Shown one piece after another: positions 25,120 through 34,718 of a DNA stretch of 64,000 bases (position 1 is its first letter; every line of letters begins with the position of its first letter). Origin of the DNA: an uncultured Flavobacteriales bacterium (lineage in GTDB: Bacteria > Bacteroidota > Bacteroidia > Flavobacteriales > Crocinitomicaceae); assembly GCA_946479985.1 (NCBI GenBank), contig CAMLIF010000004.1, positions 1-64,000 of the forward strand. Direction: 5' to 3'. Made by a program: the position numbers and the translations under genes. The notes beneath the pieces are model-generated. The model saw nothing but the letters and a program-made list of their open reading frames with translations, ran no database searches and was not told where the DNA came from.

Positions 25120-26781
25120 CTAAGTTAGAGTGTATTCCGATATATAATCTAGATCTGGCTGTATTATTGGAATGATTTCTCGAAAGTTTGAATTTTTCTC
25201 GAATGCTAAAATTAAATTTCTTTCAAATTGTGACGGCTTGTAAACCTTACCATTAAGTAACTTGAAATGTTTGTCAATGAAATCTTCAGAAATAGGTTTT
25301 ACCTTGTAGAATTGATATTTAACATTTATAAAAGCCACTAATTTTTCTCTGAATACTTTTCGGGTATCTTTCTTGAAATTGCTTTTTAATGTCGAATTTC
25401 TTGATAAATAAGCTGAAAGCACAAACAAGAAATTGATGTTGTATGATTGAACGAATAAAGTATCTCTGTCGAACAATCGGTTTTCGAATTGAAATTGCAT
25501 TATTGGTCTACCGGTTTCGTCCAAGTAGGGTTTAGAAAACTCAAAATCATTATTTACAAAAGCAGAAATGAAAAAATTTGGAGTAATATTATATCCTTCC
25601 GTTTCGTTTTCTCTGTATCGGATTCTTTGATCTAGATTTCCTATATTAAATAAATCAATGTTGTACTGGATTACATTTTTCGCATAAGTAAATTGTTTTG
25701 CTTTTGAATTTTTCCCTACACTATTTTGAGGTTTGTAATATTTGCTGTCTCCAACAAAATAAATTTCATCTTCAACCAGAAGTGATTTGTATTTGTAAAT
25801 ATGGTCAACTTGTTTTCCATCAGCATGATTTTTTAATTCAGGTACTAATGTATTATCTCCTATTAAATCATCTATCATATCCTCAAACACAATATTAAAA
25901 TCTTTAATTAAAAGAATTTCTTCTATCTGTTTCTTGGATTGAGTTTTCTCACTTCGCTCAAAGTATGTATAAAGTAGGTTGTACAAACAGATCATTTTGT
26001 CTGAAAAATATTTGTACTTAATGCTTTTCAGTAATCGGCAACCATTTCTTAAAACCTTTTCAAAATGGTGACCTTTAATCAAGTTATAGTTTTGAGGAAT
26101 TTGAAAATCAAAAGCATACTTTTCTCTAATATGATTAAGCGTTGAATAAAAAAGTATTAGTAATTCTTCATCATTATTATTTCTCTTTCTTGAGGTCGCT
26201 AAATTGACATAAATTGGTTGATTATTCTGAATGATTGGCTGTTTCTTGTTGATCGTTTTGTGCCAATTGATTTTGTTCTGCTGTGAATGAGCTGTCTTTG
26301 CAATGAAAGTAAATAAGTTCTGGTTTTCTTTATAAAACCTCAATAAACTTAGAATAATATCAAGCTCAGTACTTGAATTTTCATCCAAATTAGTTACAAC
26401 CTGATTGATAAATTGACTCTCTGAAATCGAATTGTAAAAATGTCTTTTATTGAATTGTTGTATCGCTCTATATAACCAAGTTGAAATTTCAAAAATCAGC
26501 TTATCTTTTCCCGTCTCAGTTAATATACATGTAGTTTCAAATGTTGGTTCGATTAAAGATTCGGGAGCAAATTGGTCAAAAGCCAAATTATTTTCATTAA
26601 TGAAGACTTTAGGAAATATAATTACGGCATCTCCCTTTCCGTCATTTATTTGCGGATTGAAATAATACCCAACAAAATTGATTTTTGAGTTAATACCATT
26701 AATAGGAAAATAATACCTTTCTGTTAAAACCTTTGAAAGGTCTTCCGTTTTGTAATGATATTCTTCAAATAATATTATCAT
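25120..26781 (-). CDS. LlaJI/McrC-like restriction endonuclease subunit
   Basis: The 553-residue protein resembles LlaJI R2 and McrC-type nucleases. These work with an McrB-like AAA+ partner, which here is the gene directly upstream. It starts inside or next to the upstream stop (TAATG). The likely PD-(D/E)xK core is DHIYKYKSLLVEDEIYFVGD and the following SKYYK, with the Asp of VGD and the Lys of DSK as candidate metal/catalytic residues. A late segment VKPISEDFIDKHFKLLNGK is typical of the C-terminal region. It would cut DNA after loading by the AAA+ motor. The base composition is clearly more AT-rich than the flanking genes, as for the rest of this operon. Confidence 0.78.
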   Translation of the reverse strand: MIILFEEYHYKTEDLSKVLTERYYFPINGINSKINFVGYYFNPQINDGKGDAVIIFPKVFINENNLAFDQFAPESLIEPTFETTCILTETGKDKLIFEISTWLYRAIQQFNKRHFYNSISESQFINQVVTNLDENSSTELDIILSLLRFYKENQNLFTFIAKTAHSQQNKINWHKTINKKQPIIQNNQPIYVNLATSRKRNNNDEELLILFYSTLNHIREKYAFDFQIPQNYNLIKGHHFEKVLRNGCRLLKSIKYKYFSDKMICLYNLLYTYFERSEKTQSKKQIEEILLIKDFNIVFEDMIDDLIGDNTLVPELKNHADGKQVDHIYKYKSLLVEDEIYFVGDSKYYKPQNSVGKNSKAKQFTYAKNVIQYNIDLFNIGNLDQRIRYRENETEGYNITPNFFISAFVNNDFEFSKPYLDETGRPIMQFQFENRLFDRDTLFVQSYNINFLFVLSAYLSRNSTLKSNFKKDTRKVFREKLVAFINVKYQFYKVKPISEDFIDKHFKLLNGKVYKPSQFERNLILAFEKNSNFREIIPIIQPDLDYISEYTLT

Positions 26782-28625
26782 TATTCAGATTCGATTCCAT
26801 TGAATTTCAGAAATGCTTCTGCAATTTCTAGTGCGTTACTATTGTAAAGTTCTCCAAATTGAAAATCTATTGGATTATTGTCTTCATTTTCATATTTGAA
26901 AATGGAACTTTGAGTTCCAAACTCATCTTTGTAAACTTCCGACCATAAATAAAATAAAACCTTAGATCGGAATTGGTCGAATGTAATGCTCCCATCATTT
27001 GGATTTACAAAACGATTTCCAAGTTGTTTATCTTCACTCCCTGTTAATTCCTTAATTTTTGGATTGATGTTTTCGATAAACTTACCCCAATTATATTTAC
27101 TATCTCCAACAACAATGTTCAAAGAATTGGCATCTTCATAATTGATAGGTACAAATTCCCAATCCCAACGTCTTTTGAATGCACTATCCATTGGAAATAA
27201 AGATTGGTCTGAGGTATTCATTGTGGCTAAAATGTAAAGGTTTTTAGGCAAAATGATTTTATCAAAACCTTCTGTTTGAATGATTTGTTTATAATTTGTT
27301 ACGGCATCAACATTAGCCGAGCTTTCAAACACTGATTTTAGATGGTTTGCTAAATCCTTATCACAATTGATTTCATATTTTGAAATGCCGTCACCATCTC
27401 TATCCAAACATTGGAATAAGTCCCCAAAAATTTGAGCACAGTTTCCTCTGTTAATTTCTTCGATAATTAAAAAATAAGGTTGTTCAGGATTTAACCAAGC
27501 ATTACAATATGCTTTTGTAAACGCTTGTGGAACAAAATCATATTTTATATTGATTCCGTCCATTACTGGTTTGTAACTTCCTACAAATGAATGGTAATCG
27601 GTTTCAGGATGGAAGGTTGTTCTTGTTCGATTATGGCCGTTTGTTCGTAGTTCAACTTCACGACTTTTTCCAGTTCCTGGTGAACCGTAGAAAATGATTT
27701 GATGAGGGGTATTGTCTAAATCTTGTGGATTGTTTAATACTTCACTTTCTTGTTCTACTTCAACTATTTCTATAGATTTCGGTGTTAGGTCTAAATAATT
27801 TGAAACTTTGTTTCTGTAATTTTTATAATCTTCTAATAAAGAGAGTTCTCTCAAACTAACATTATCACCCTCGCTTTTTAGATAGGGATGCAAGTTGTTA
27901 GAAAAAAGAGATTTTAAATTTCTCAAAGTTCCCTTAATCTCCTTTGCGCCCTTTAAATCTACAAGATCCGTGTCATTATTAATTAAATCATAAATACCTT
28001 CTTGCTGGAATAAAATTTCAGTATCACCATCTAGCCATGTTTTGTATAAAGTATCTTCTGTAAATACTAATAAAGCAGATTTTAACTTGTTCTCCGTATT
28101 TTGATTGCCTAACTCAACACCCTCATTGAAAATCCAACGATATAAAACTGTTTTAGCGGATTCAGTTAAATTATTATTATCATCACTTAATATGGATTTT
28201 AATAAGATTAGATTTGATGTAAAATTTAGAGATTTAGGAACTCGAACTCTACCTGTTCTTTCCTGACTTGAAGAACTGGAATTTATTGCTTTAACTTTCG
28301 CAAGTTTCCATACTATTTGAAGTGAAACCTGTAATGGTTCAAGTTGCCTTGAAACTAAAGAGTTATCAGTTCTTAATCTATCAATGTTTTGTTCATTATA
28401 ATTAATAACAGAAGAAAAATAACTCTTCATCAAATCAACCAATTCGTCTTTAATTTGAATTGTATTGCCAGATTGAACAGAATAGTCAAGGTATTCCTTC
28501 TCCTCGTTTAGGAGGTATAGCAAAATTGTTAAAGCAATCAGTTCTTTTGGATTAGGTAATGATGATCCAACAGCCAATTTTGGATCTATTGGAAGCCTTC
28601 TCTTTACATTATTTGGTAGACTCAT
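26781..28625 (-). CDS. McrB-like AAA+ NTPase restriction subunit
   Basis: The 614-residue protein has a Walker A GSPGTGKS at 314-321, a Walker B FLIIEEINRGN of the McrB type, and the MNTSDQS signature that marks McrB-like GTPases/ATPases. DSAFKRRWDWEF gives the arginine-finger region. The N-terminal 300 residues are a poorly conserved helical region that probably binds DNA or the target site. With the LlaJI-like nuclease it should form a translocating restriction complex. The start overlaps the C5-methyltransferase 3' end by 17 nt, and its stop abuts the nuclease start. Confidence 0.85.
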   Translation of the reverse strand: MSLPNNVKRRLPIDPKLAVGSSLPNPKELIALTILLYLLNEEKEYLDYSVQSGNTIQIKDELVDLMKSYFSSVINYNEQNIDRLRTDNSLVSRQLEPLQVSLQIVWKLAKVKAINSSSSSQERTGRVRVPKSLNFTSNLILLKSILSDDNNNLTESAKTVLYRWIFNEGVELGNQNTENKLKSALLVFTEDTLYKTWLDGDTEILFQQEGIYDLINNDTDLVDLKGAKEIKGTLRNLKSLFSNNLHPYLKSEGDNVSLRELSLLEDYKNYRNKVSNYLDLTPKSIEIVEVEQESEVLNNPQDLDNTPHQIIFYGSPGTGKSREVELRTNGHNRTRTTFHPETDYHSFVGSYKPVMDGINIKYDFVPQAFTKAYCNAWLNPEQPYFLIIEEINRGNCAQIFGDLFQCLDRDGDGISKYEINCDKDLANHLKSVFESSANVDAVTNYKQIIQTEGFDKIILPKNLYILATMNTSDQSLFPMDSAFKRRWDWEFVPINYEDANSLNIVVGDSKYNWGKFIENINPKIKELTGSEDKQLGNRFVNPNDGSITFDQFRSKVLFYLWSEVYKDEFGTQSSIFKYENEDNNPIDFQFGELYNSNALEIAEAFLKFNGIESE

Positions 28626-29670
28626 TGTCGTTATCTTTTTTAATTATTTTGGCTATGGAATATGCTAACAAAGGTGGTACGGCATTTCCAACTTGTTTTA
28701 ATTGAGATGATTTTGTTCCATAAAAAATAAATCTATCGGGAAAAGATTGTAATCTTGCACCTTCTCTAACTGTTATACATCTATCTAAAATAGGATGAGT
28801 AAACATACCAGATGATGGTGTGTCAAATCGTGTCGTTATTGTTGGAGCAAATTCATCTTCTTTTAATCTTGACCAAGTTCCTGAATAAATTGATTTTGTT
28901 CTATATTCTTCTGGTAAAACTTCTTTTCCTTTCCCTTTCGGAATCATTGAAAGTTTTTTTAGGGCTAATTCACTATGTTTTGTTGCTTGATGATTATAAA
29001 CTCCTGTGGATCCCTTTCGCATCAGTTTCTGATAATCTGATAAAGGATCACAAGCATATTTGTATATTTCCTTTCCTTCTCCTGAACTAATTTTTGGCAA
29101 ATCATAAATAGCATCTGCAATACTTGTTTTTTTATTGTTCGTTTTAGGAAGCAGGAGTTTTTCAGTTCCTTTTTTTCCTAAAAAAAAAGCTCTTTTCCTG
29201 TTCTGCGGAACACCAAAATTTGATGCTGTTAAAATGTCGACATCAACTTCATAACCTAACTCATTGAATGCACAGATAATTTCATTTTTAAAGAAACCAT
29301 TTGAGGTTGTAGTAATGTTGGGTACATTTTCAAGTAAAAAATATTTTGGTTGAAATATTTTGACAAAATCTATAAAATATTTGAAAAGATAATTTCGCTC
29401 ATCATCTAAACTTAATCGTTTCCCTTTCTGCGAAAATCCTTGACAGGGTGGTCCTCCAACTATAACATCAATAGTTCTGTATTTTTCGGCTAAGTCCTTA
29501 ATATTTAATGTCTGTATGTCGGTTGAAAAAACATCTGCATTTGGATGATTTAATTTATAAGTATTTGCAATAGATTCATCGTGTTCAATTGCAAATACTG
29601 TTTCAAAGTTAGCCATTGAGAAACCAAATGAAAGTCCCCCAACTCCGGCAAATAAGTCGATTACTCTCAT
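28609..29670 (-). CDS. DNA (cytosine-5) methyltransferase
   Basis: The 353-residue protein has the ordered motifs of C5-methylases: I DLFAGVGGLSFGF (5-17), IV GGPPCQGFSQKGKR with catalytic Cys76, VI LLENVPNI, VIII PQNRKRAFFLG, IX RLQSFPDRF and X QVGNAVPPLLAYSIA. It methylates cytosine in the recognition site to protect host DNA. The target-recognition region lies around residues 180-290 and cannot be read for specificity. The start overlaps the end of the amino-methyltransferase gene by 4 nt. Confidence 0.94.
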   Translation of the reverse strand: MRVIDLFAGVGGLSFGFSMANFETVFAIEHDESIANTYKLNHPNADVFSTDIQTLNIKDLAEKYRTIDVIVGGPPCQGFSQKGKRLSLDDERNYLFKYFIDFVKIFQPKYFLLENVPNITTTSNGFFKNEIICAFNELGYEVDVDILTASNFGVPQNRKRAFFLGKKGTEKLLLPKTNNKKTSIADAIYDLPKISSGEGKEIYKYACDPLSDYQKLMRKGSTGVYNHQATKHSELALKKLSMIPKGKGKEVLPEEYRTKSIYSGTWSRLKEDEFAPTITTRFDTPSSGMFTHPILDRCITVREGARLQSFPDRFIFYGTKSSQLKQVGNAVPPLLAYSIAKIIKKDNDNESTK

Positions 29671-30569
29671 TTTATGGCAATATCTTGAATTCTGTTTTTT
29701 GAAATATCATAATATTCTTCATTTAGTTCTATTCCGATAAACTGCCTGTTATTCATTTCACAACTTACACCGGTTGAACCGCTTCCCATGAAAGGGTCAC
29801 AAACAATATCCCCTTCATTCGATAATACTTTTGTGAAATGATTTAATACACTTAATGGTTTTTGGGTTGGATGCTTTCCGAACTTCTTTTCATTAGGAGT
29901 TGTCAATGATGACTCAACGAAATCGTGAATTACTTTAGATTTATTATTGAATGTTCCTGTCGTTCCTTCATTAATAAAGTAAACCCAAGCTTCTGTTGAG
30001 TTTACAAATTGCAAATTCATGTTTCTTGGCATTGGATTAGTTTTATGCCAAATTCCTACAGTTTTGTAATAGAAATTATTTTCTTCCGCTATATTAATGA
30101 TAGATTCGATTTTCATTAAGGACATAAACAATAATAAACTACCCTTTTTCCTTAAGATACGATTACTTTGCTTAAAAAAAGCACTCATTTTCATCAACCA
30201 CTCTTCATATTCTAAATCATCCCATCCAGCGTATGCAAATTGATTTTCTCTCATTTTAACCAGATTGGTACCGCGCTTATGCATAAAAGAACCAAGATTA
30301 AAAGGTGGATCAGTAAGAATTAAATCCACACTTTCACTTTCAATATTTGACATCAAATCTTCACAATCACCGTTTGCAATTCTAGAATTATTTGTAATTG
30401 ATTCAAATTGATTTTCTCTCAGGGAAATTTGAGTATCTGTAATTACCTTTTGATTAAATAAATTATACCTAGGGTTATAAATACCGCCTGGTTCCTCAAG
30501 AAGATTATTCTTTATTGAAAGATCATTTAAAACATCTACACTTAGATCACTTTTCATTTTTTTAATCAT
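29667..30569 (-). CDS. DNA amino-methyltransferase (N6-adenine or N4-cytosine, beta class)
   Basis: The 300-residue protein has the catalytic motif TDPPFNLGS (DPPF at 87-90) before the S-adenosylmethionine motif CDPFMGSGSTGV near the C-terminus. This IV-before-I order is the beta class. GKHPTQKPLSVLNHF is also typical. DPPF is compatible with either N6-adenine or N4-cytosine. A second, C5-type methylase in the same operon suggests an asymmetric recognition site with a different modification on each strand (inference). The start overlaps the XRE gene stop as ATGA. Confidence 0.92.
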   Translation of the reverse strand: MIKKMKSDLSVDVLNDLSIKNNLLEEPGGIYNPRYNLFNQKVITDTQISLRENQFESITNNSRIANGDCEDLMSNIESESVDLILTDPPFNLGSFMHKRGTNLVKMRENQFAYAGWDDLEYEEWLMKMSAFFKQSNRILRKKGSLLLFMSLMKIESIINIAEENNFYYKTVGIWHKTNPMPRNMNLQFVNSTEAWVYFINEGTTGTFNNKSKVIHDFVESSLTTPNEKKFGKHPTQKPLSVLNHFTKVLSNEGDIVCDPFMGSGSTGVSCEMNNRQFIGIELNEEYYDISKNRIQDIAIK

Positions 30570-30862
30570 TTTTTCGAATATTTTACGCTTTCTTCTGCTA
30601 CCATCATTGCTAATAATGCGTTCTTTTCATCTTTTACTAAGTCACATATTTGATCAGCTAACCAGAGCGTTACCAATTCATCTGATTTTACATTCAGTAT
30701 ATGAGCAATCTTCAAAACCGTTTCTTTTTTTGCTTGTCTTTCTCCACGTTCGATTTTGCTTAATTGAGCAGTATCCATCTCCAACAATGGAGCAAGCTCT
30801 CTTAAAAACAACTTCTTTTTACTCCTAAGTGTTCTGATTTTAAGTCCAAATTTACTTTTCAT
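30566..30862 (-). CDS. XRE-family controller (C) protein of the restriction operon
   Basis: The 98-residue protein has an HTH_3 domain: IRTLRSKKKLFLRELAPLLE, MDTAQLSKIERGERQAKKE, VLKIAHILNVKSDELVTLWL. It is the first gene of the five-gene operon. C proteins delay restriction until methylation is complete, by binding palindromes at their own promoter. Here a 12-nt palindrome lies between the -33 and -7 boxes. The role as controller is inferred from position and size. Confidence 0.82.
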   Translation of the reverse strand: MKSKFGLKIRTLRSKKKLFLRELAPLLEMDTAQLSKIERGERQAKKETVLKIAHILNVKSDELVTLWLADQICDLVKDEKNALLAMMVAEESVKYSKK

Positions 30863-30891
30863 TATTAAAGTGTTGACTTGTCATATTTTGG

Positions 30892-30922
30892 CAAATATGT
30901 TGAATTCAACCTAACAATCCAA
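30892..30922 (-). promoter_or_regulatory. Promoter and candidate C-box of the restriction operon
   Basis: On the minus strand TTGG (30919-30922) and CATATTTG (30892-30899) are exactly 19 nt apart. The perfect palindrome GTTGAATTCAAC (30899-30910) touches the -7 box, so the controller protein could block or steer polymerase here. The start codon follows 29 nt downstream. The rest of the gap to 31182 is AT-rich with no gene. It holds one further palindrome, GTTATTGGCCAATAAC (31082-31097), of unknown role. Confidence 0.55.
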
Positions 30923-31182
30923 TTAAATTGAAAAACTTATCTAATATCGGAAGCCATAATATTCTTATGATAATTGTTTTTTACATTAGAATATGCTTGT
31001 CCTCGAATTAAACTATCAGATTTTCAAGTTGTTTATAAACAAAATTAGTTGACTCTGTTCGTAAACTATTTACGTTGTGTAGTTATTGGCCAATAACATG
31101 AATTCAATACCACGCTGGCCCATGGCGCTCATCACCCAAATGCCAGTTTTTGCGTTCGTTGAATTTTTGAAAGTCACAGTGT

Positions 31183-34100
31183 CTACAAAACTATCTCCCC
31201 CAACCGTTCAAACGCCTGATCCATATTCATCACATGACTATATACCATCCGCAGTTTGTCGTTTTTCTCGTTCATTTTGCAGTCACGCGGGTTGCTTTGC
31301 ACGTACTTTAAGACTCGTGTGAACATGGGCGAATCGTAGTATTTGCTTTGGGAGTTGGCTACGAAATAGCCGATCATGGAACCTTGTTTGATGACGAGTT
31401 TTTCGAAACCGATTTCCTGTGCCAGCCAGCGCAGTTCGAAGGAACGGAGGAGTTCTTTTACTACGCGGGGTAAGGGACCAAAACGGTCGATTAATTGCTT
31501 TTTGTAGGCCTCAATTTCTGCTTCGGTGTTCAGGTTGTCGAGGTCCTGGTAGATGCTCAGGCGCTCGGAGACGTTGTTGATGTAATCTTCGGTGATACGA
31601 AGCTCGAAGTCGGTTTCCAGGACACAGTCTTTGACGAAATGCGCGCCCATGGTTTCGGTGGTGCGGTCGTCGTAGAGGTCTTTGAATTCTTCTTCTTTCA
31701 ACTCGTCCATGGCTTCGTTGAGGATTTTTTGGTACATCTCGAAACCGATCTCGGAAATGAACCCGCTTTGTTCACCGCCCAACAGGTTTCCGGCGCCGCG
31801 AATGTCGAGGTCTTTCATGGCAATGTTGAATCCGGAACCAAGATCGGAGAACTGTACCAGGGCTTCCAAGCGTTTGCGCGCTTCGGAAGTGAGTAAACTG
31901 ATTGGCTGCGAAATGAGGTAGCAGAATCCTTTTTTATTGGAACGGCCCACACGACCGCGCAGCTGGTGCAGGTCGCTTAATCCGAACATGTGTGCGTCGT
32001 TGATGATAATGGTATTTGCATTGGAAATGTCGATTCCGGACTCGATAATGGTTGTAGCGATCAGTACGTCGTATTCGCCCTGGATGAAATCCATCATTAC
32101 TTTTTCCAGCTGTTTTCCATCCATTTGTCCGTGACCAATCGCCACGCGGACTCCCGGACACAATCGCGAGATCATTCCGGCAATTTCTTTGATGTTCGCC
32201 AAACGGTTGTTGACAAAATAAACTTGTCCGCCACGGCTTACTTCATACGAAATGGCGTCGCGAATTCCTTCTTCGTTGAAGGTCATTACTTCGGTCAAAA
32301 CGGGCTGACGGTTTGGCGGCGGCGTATTGATAATGCTCAAATCGCGTGCACCCATCAGGGAAAACTGCAGGGTTCTCGGAATGGGCGTTGCGGTTAATGT
32401 GAGTGTGTCGACTGTTGTTTTCAGGGTTTTCAACTTGTCTTTCACCGCGACACCAAATTTCTGTTCTTCGTCAATAATGATGAGGCCCAGATCTTTGAAT
32501 TTCACTTTATCACTGACAATTTTGTGTGTTCCAATCAAAATGTCGACTTCGCCGCTTTCCACTTTTTTCAGTGTAGCGGTAATTTCTTTGGCAGATTTAA
32601 AACGATTGATGTAATCTACGTTCGCCGGGAAATTTTTGAAACGTTCTTTAAAACTGCGTGCATGTTGGTGGCTCAGGATGGTTGTTGGAACTAAAACAGC
32701 TACTTGTTTACTGTCGGCAACCGCTTTGAACGCTGCGCGCATGGCCACTTCCGTTTTCCCGAAACCAACGTCTCCACAAACCAACCGATCCATTGGAGTT
32801 TCTTTCTCCATGTCTTCTTTTACGGCTTGTGTTGCTTTCAGCTGATCGGGCGTGTCTTCATACATGAACGATGCTTCGAGCTCGTTTTGTAAATAGGTAT
32901 CGGGTGAAAATGCAAATCCGGGTTGTGCTTTCCGTTTGGCGTATAATTGAATTAAGTCGAAAGCCAGTTCCTTGATGCGTTTCTTGGTTTTCTGTTTCAG
33001 GGTTGCCCAGGCCTGTGTTCCGAGCTTGTTCATTTTCGGAGCTGCGCCGTCTTTCCCGGTAAATTTCGAAATGCGGTGTAAGGAGTGAATGCTGACATAG
33101 AGTACATCGCCGTCCTTGTAAACCAAACGAATGGCTTCCTGCGGTTTTCCGTTTACGTCGATGGTTTGGAGGCCGGAGAACTGTCCGACTCCGTGATCGA
33201 TATGCGTTACGTAATCTCCTTTTTGCAGGTTGTAAATTTCTTTCAGTGTCAGGGCTTGCTTTGCCTGGCGGAATCCTTCTTTGAGTTTAAAACGGTGATA
33301 ACGCTCAAAGATCTGATGATCCGTATAACAAACCAGTTTCAGTGAAGGAATAATAAACCCTTCGTGCAGCGCAATGTTCATGGGCGAGAATTCCACCTCG
33401 GCACCAATATCTTCGAAGATCTGGTAAAGCCGTTCAATTTGCTTGGGTTGATTGGAAAAGATGAGGTTTTCAGCTCCGGCTCTTTTTCGTGCAATCAAAT
33501 CATCTTTCAACAGGTCGAAATCTTTATTGAATGTTGGCTGATGCTGCGTTTCGAAGTTAATAACGTTCGCTGTTTTGAACGCGTATTCGGGACCAATCTC
33601 TACAATGGAATGTTTTTCTATTTGCGTTTTCCAGTCGGAAGGATGCATGTACAACTCGCTTGGCAAACTGTGTTTGATGGTATTTTTCGGAAGCGAATCG
33701 TATACTTTCACCGCTTTCTCGTAATCTTTTTCCAAAGCAGCTTTCACCAGGTCGTTTGAAGCCAGCCAGATGTTTGTCTGCTTGCCGATGAATTCGAGGA
33801 ATGTTCCGTTTCCGTTCAGGACTAGTTGCTGCTGTACATTGGGAATGATGGAAAAATGGTTGTGAACGCTGATCGACAATTGCGAAACCGGGTCGAAGGT
33901 TCTAATCGAATCTACCTCATCGCCGAAGAACTCTACGCGGAAAGGCTGATCGTTGGAGAAAGAGAAAATATCTACAATTCCTCCGCGGATGGAAAACTGT
34001 CCGGGTTCGTATACAAAGTCTACGCGTTCGAAATGGTAATCGAGCAGTAATTCATTGAAGAAGTCGATAGAGTAGGTCTTGCCTTTCTCCACGCGCATGG

Positions 34101-34539
34101 TGTTTTCCGACAATCTTTTTTGCGTTGGAACACGTTCGAATAGCGCTTGCGGATAGGTAACGATCCACGCGTTTTTACCTGTATTTACTTTTTCCAGCAC
34201 CTCGGCGCGTGCAACCACGTTCGCATTATCCGTTTCTTCCAACTGATAAGGAGTTCTGTACGAAGCCGGGTAAAAGAGAATGTGTTTATTATCAGGATAA
34301 GATTGTTCCAGGTCGTTCAGGAAATAAGCCGCCGCTTCTTTGTCCTGCAGAATAAAAAGATGGTGTCCGGGAACTTGTTCGGCAACGGCAGCAACCGCCA
34401 AAGATTTTGACGATCCGATAAGGCCTTTCCAATGAATTCGGACCTCTGCCTGCTGCAATAAGTCTGCAGTTTCATCTAATCCTTTGAGTTTTTTGAAGCA
34501 TTGTAAAAATTGTGTCTGATCCATATCCTGAGTAAACAT
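31183..34539 (-). CDS. mfd: Transcription-repair coupling factor
   Basis: Mfd removes RNA polymerase stalled at DNA lesions and recruits UvrA. The order is: UvrB-like N-terminal module, the CarD-like RNA polymerase-interacting domain (LQKGDYVTHIDHGVGQFSGL), the RecG-like translocase with Walker A (VCGDVGFGKTEVAMRA), DEEQ box (LIIIDEEQKFGVAVKDKL), TATPIPRTLQFSLMGARDLS and HQLRGRVGRSNKKG, and the C-terminal D7 domain. I place the start at 34539 (MFTQDMDQTQFLQ), giving 1118 residues. The frame stays open to a TTG at 34599, but that codon lies in the TACCTTTG -7 box (34597-34604). MDQTQ at 34524 is an alternative. Confidence 0.95.
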   Translation of the reverse strand: MFTQDMDQTQFLQCFKKLKGLDETADLLQQAEVRIHWKGLIGSSKSLAVAAVAEQVPGHHLFILQDKEAAAYFLNDLEQSYPDNKHILFYPASYRTPYQLEETDNANVVARAEVLEKVNTGKNAWIVTYPQALFERVPTQKRLSENTMRVEKGKTYSIDFFNELLLDYHFERVDFVYEPGQFSIRGGIVDIFSFSNDQPFRVEFFGDEVDSIRTFDPVSQLSISVHNHFSIIPNVQQQLVLNGNGTFLEFIGKQTNIWLASNDLVKAALEKDYEKAVKVYDSLPKNTIKHSLPSELYMHPSDWKTQIEKHSIVEIGPEYAFKTANVINFETQHQPTFNKDFDLLKDDLIARKRAGAENLIFSNQPKQIERLYQIFEDIGAEVEFSPMNIALHEGFIIPSLKLVCYTDHQIFERYHRFKLKEGFRQAKQALTLKEIYNLQKGDYVTHIDHGVGQFSGLQTIDVNGKPQEAIRLVYKDGDVLYVSIHSLHRISKFTGKDGAAPKMNKLGTQAWATLKQKTKKRIKELAFDLIQLYAKRKAQPGFAFSPDTYLQNELEASFMYEDTPDQLKATQAVKEDMEKETPMDRLVCGDVGFGKTEVAMRAAFKAVADSKQVAVLVPTTILSHQHARSFKERFKNFPANVDYINRFKSAKEITATLKKVESGEVDILIGTHKIVSDKVKFKDLGLIIIDEEQKFGVAVKDKLKTLKTTVDTLTLTATPIPRTLQFSLMGARDLSIINTPPPNRQPVLTEVMTFNEEGIRDAISYEVSRGGQVYFVNNRLANIKEIAGMISRLCPGVRVAIGHGQMDGKQLEKVMMDFIQGEYDVLIATTIIESGIDISNANTIIINDAHMFGLSDLHQLRGRVGRSNKKGFCYLISQPISLLTSEARKRLEALVQFSDLGSGFNIAMKDLDIRGAGNLLGGEQSGFISEIGFEMYQKILNEAMDELKEEEFKDLYDDRTTETMGAHFVKDCVLETDFELRITEDYINNVSERLSIYQDLDNLNTEAEIEAYKKQLIDRFGPLPRVVKELLRSFELRWLAQEIGFEKLVIKQGSMIGYFVANSQSKYYDSPMFTRVLKYVQSNPRDCKMNEKNDKLRMVYSHVMNMDQAFERLGEIVL

Positions 34540-34663
34540 TTTAGGGGACACAGCGCACTGTACCCCCTTGAAATCCCTATTGATGGGATTCGGAGGCAAA
34601 GGTAATCAAAAGCTGATTATTTTGTTTAAGTAGTAAGAATGGTTTTGGCACCGTAAGTTTTAT

Positions 34664-34705
34664 GTTTACACTAAACAGTTTACTGTAAACAAAACAGTAT
34701 CTTTG
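34664..34705 (+). promoter_or_regulatory. Operator and promoter of the HTH-phosphoribosyltransferase gene
   Basis: A 27-nt site (34664-34690) contains two overlapping palindromes: GTTTA-CAC-TAAAC and GTTTAC-T-GTAAAC. The -7 box TATCTTTG (34698-34705) follows 7 nt later, so a bound protein would cover the -33 region. The same site, with 25 of 27 positions identical, recurs directly after the gene. Confidence 0.7.
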
Positions 34706-34718
34706 CAAGAAACAATTT

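Noticed and set aside
30863..31182. Second restriction-related gene in the gap
   Set aside because: No open frame of useful length; only a promoter, a palindrome at 31082-31097 and AT-rich sequence.
31086..31322. Small plus-strand gene after the restriction operon
   Set aside because: It overlaps the mfd 3' end in antisense and has no recognisable features.
31495..31896. Plus-strand frame of 133 codons inside mfd
   Set aside because: It lies wholly antisense to a highly conserved mfd region, has no promoter and no family resemblance.
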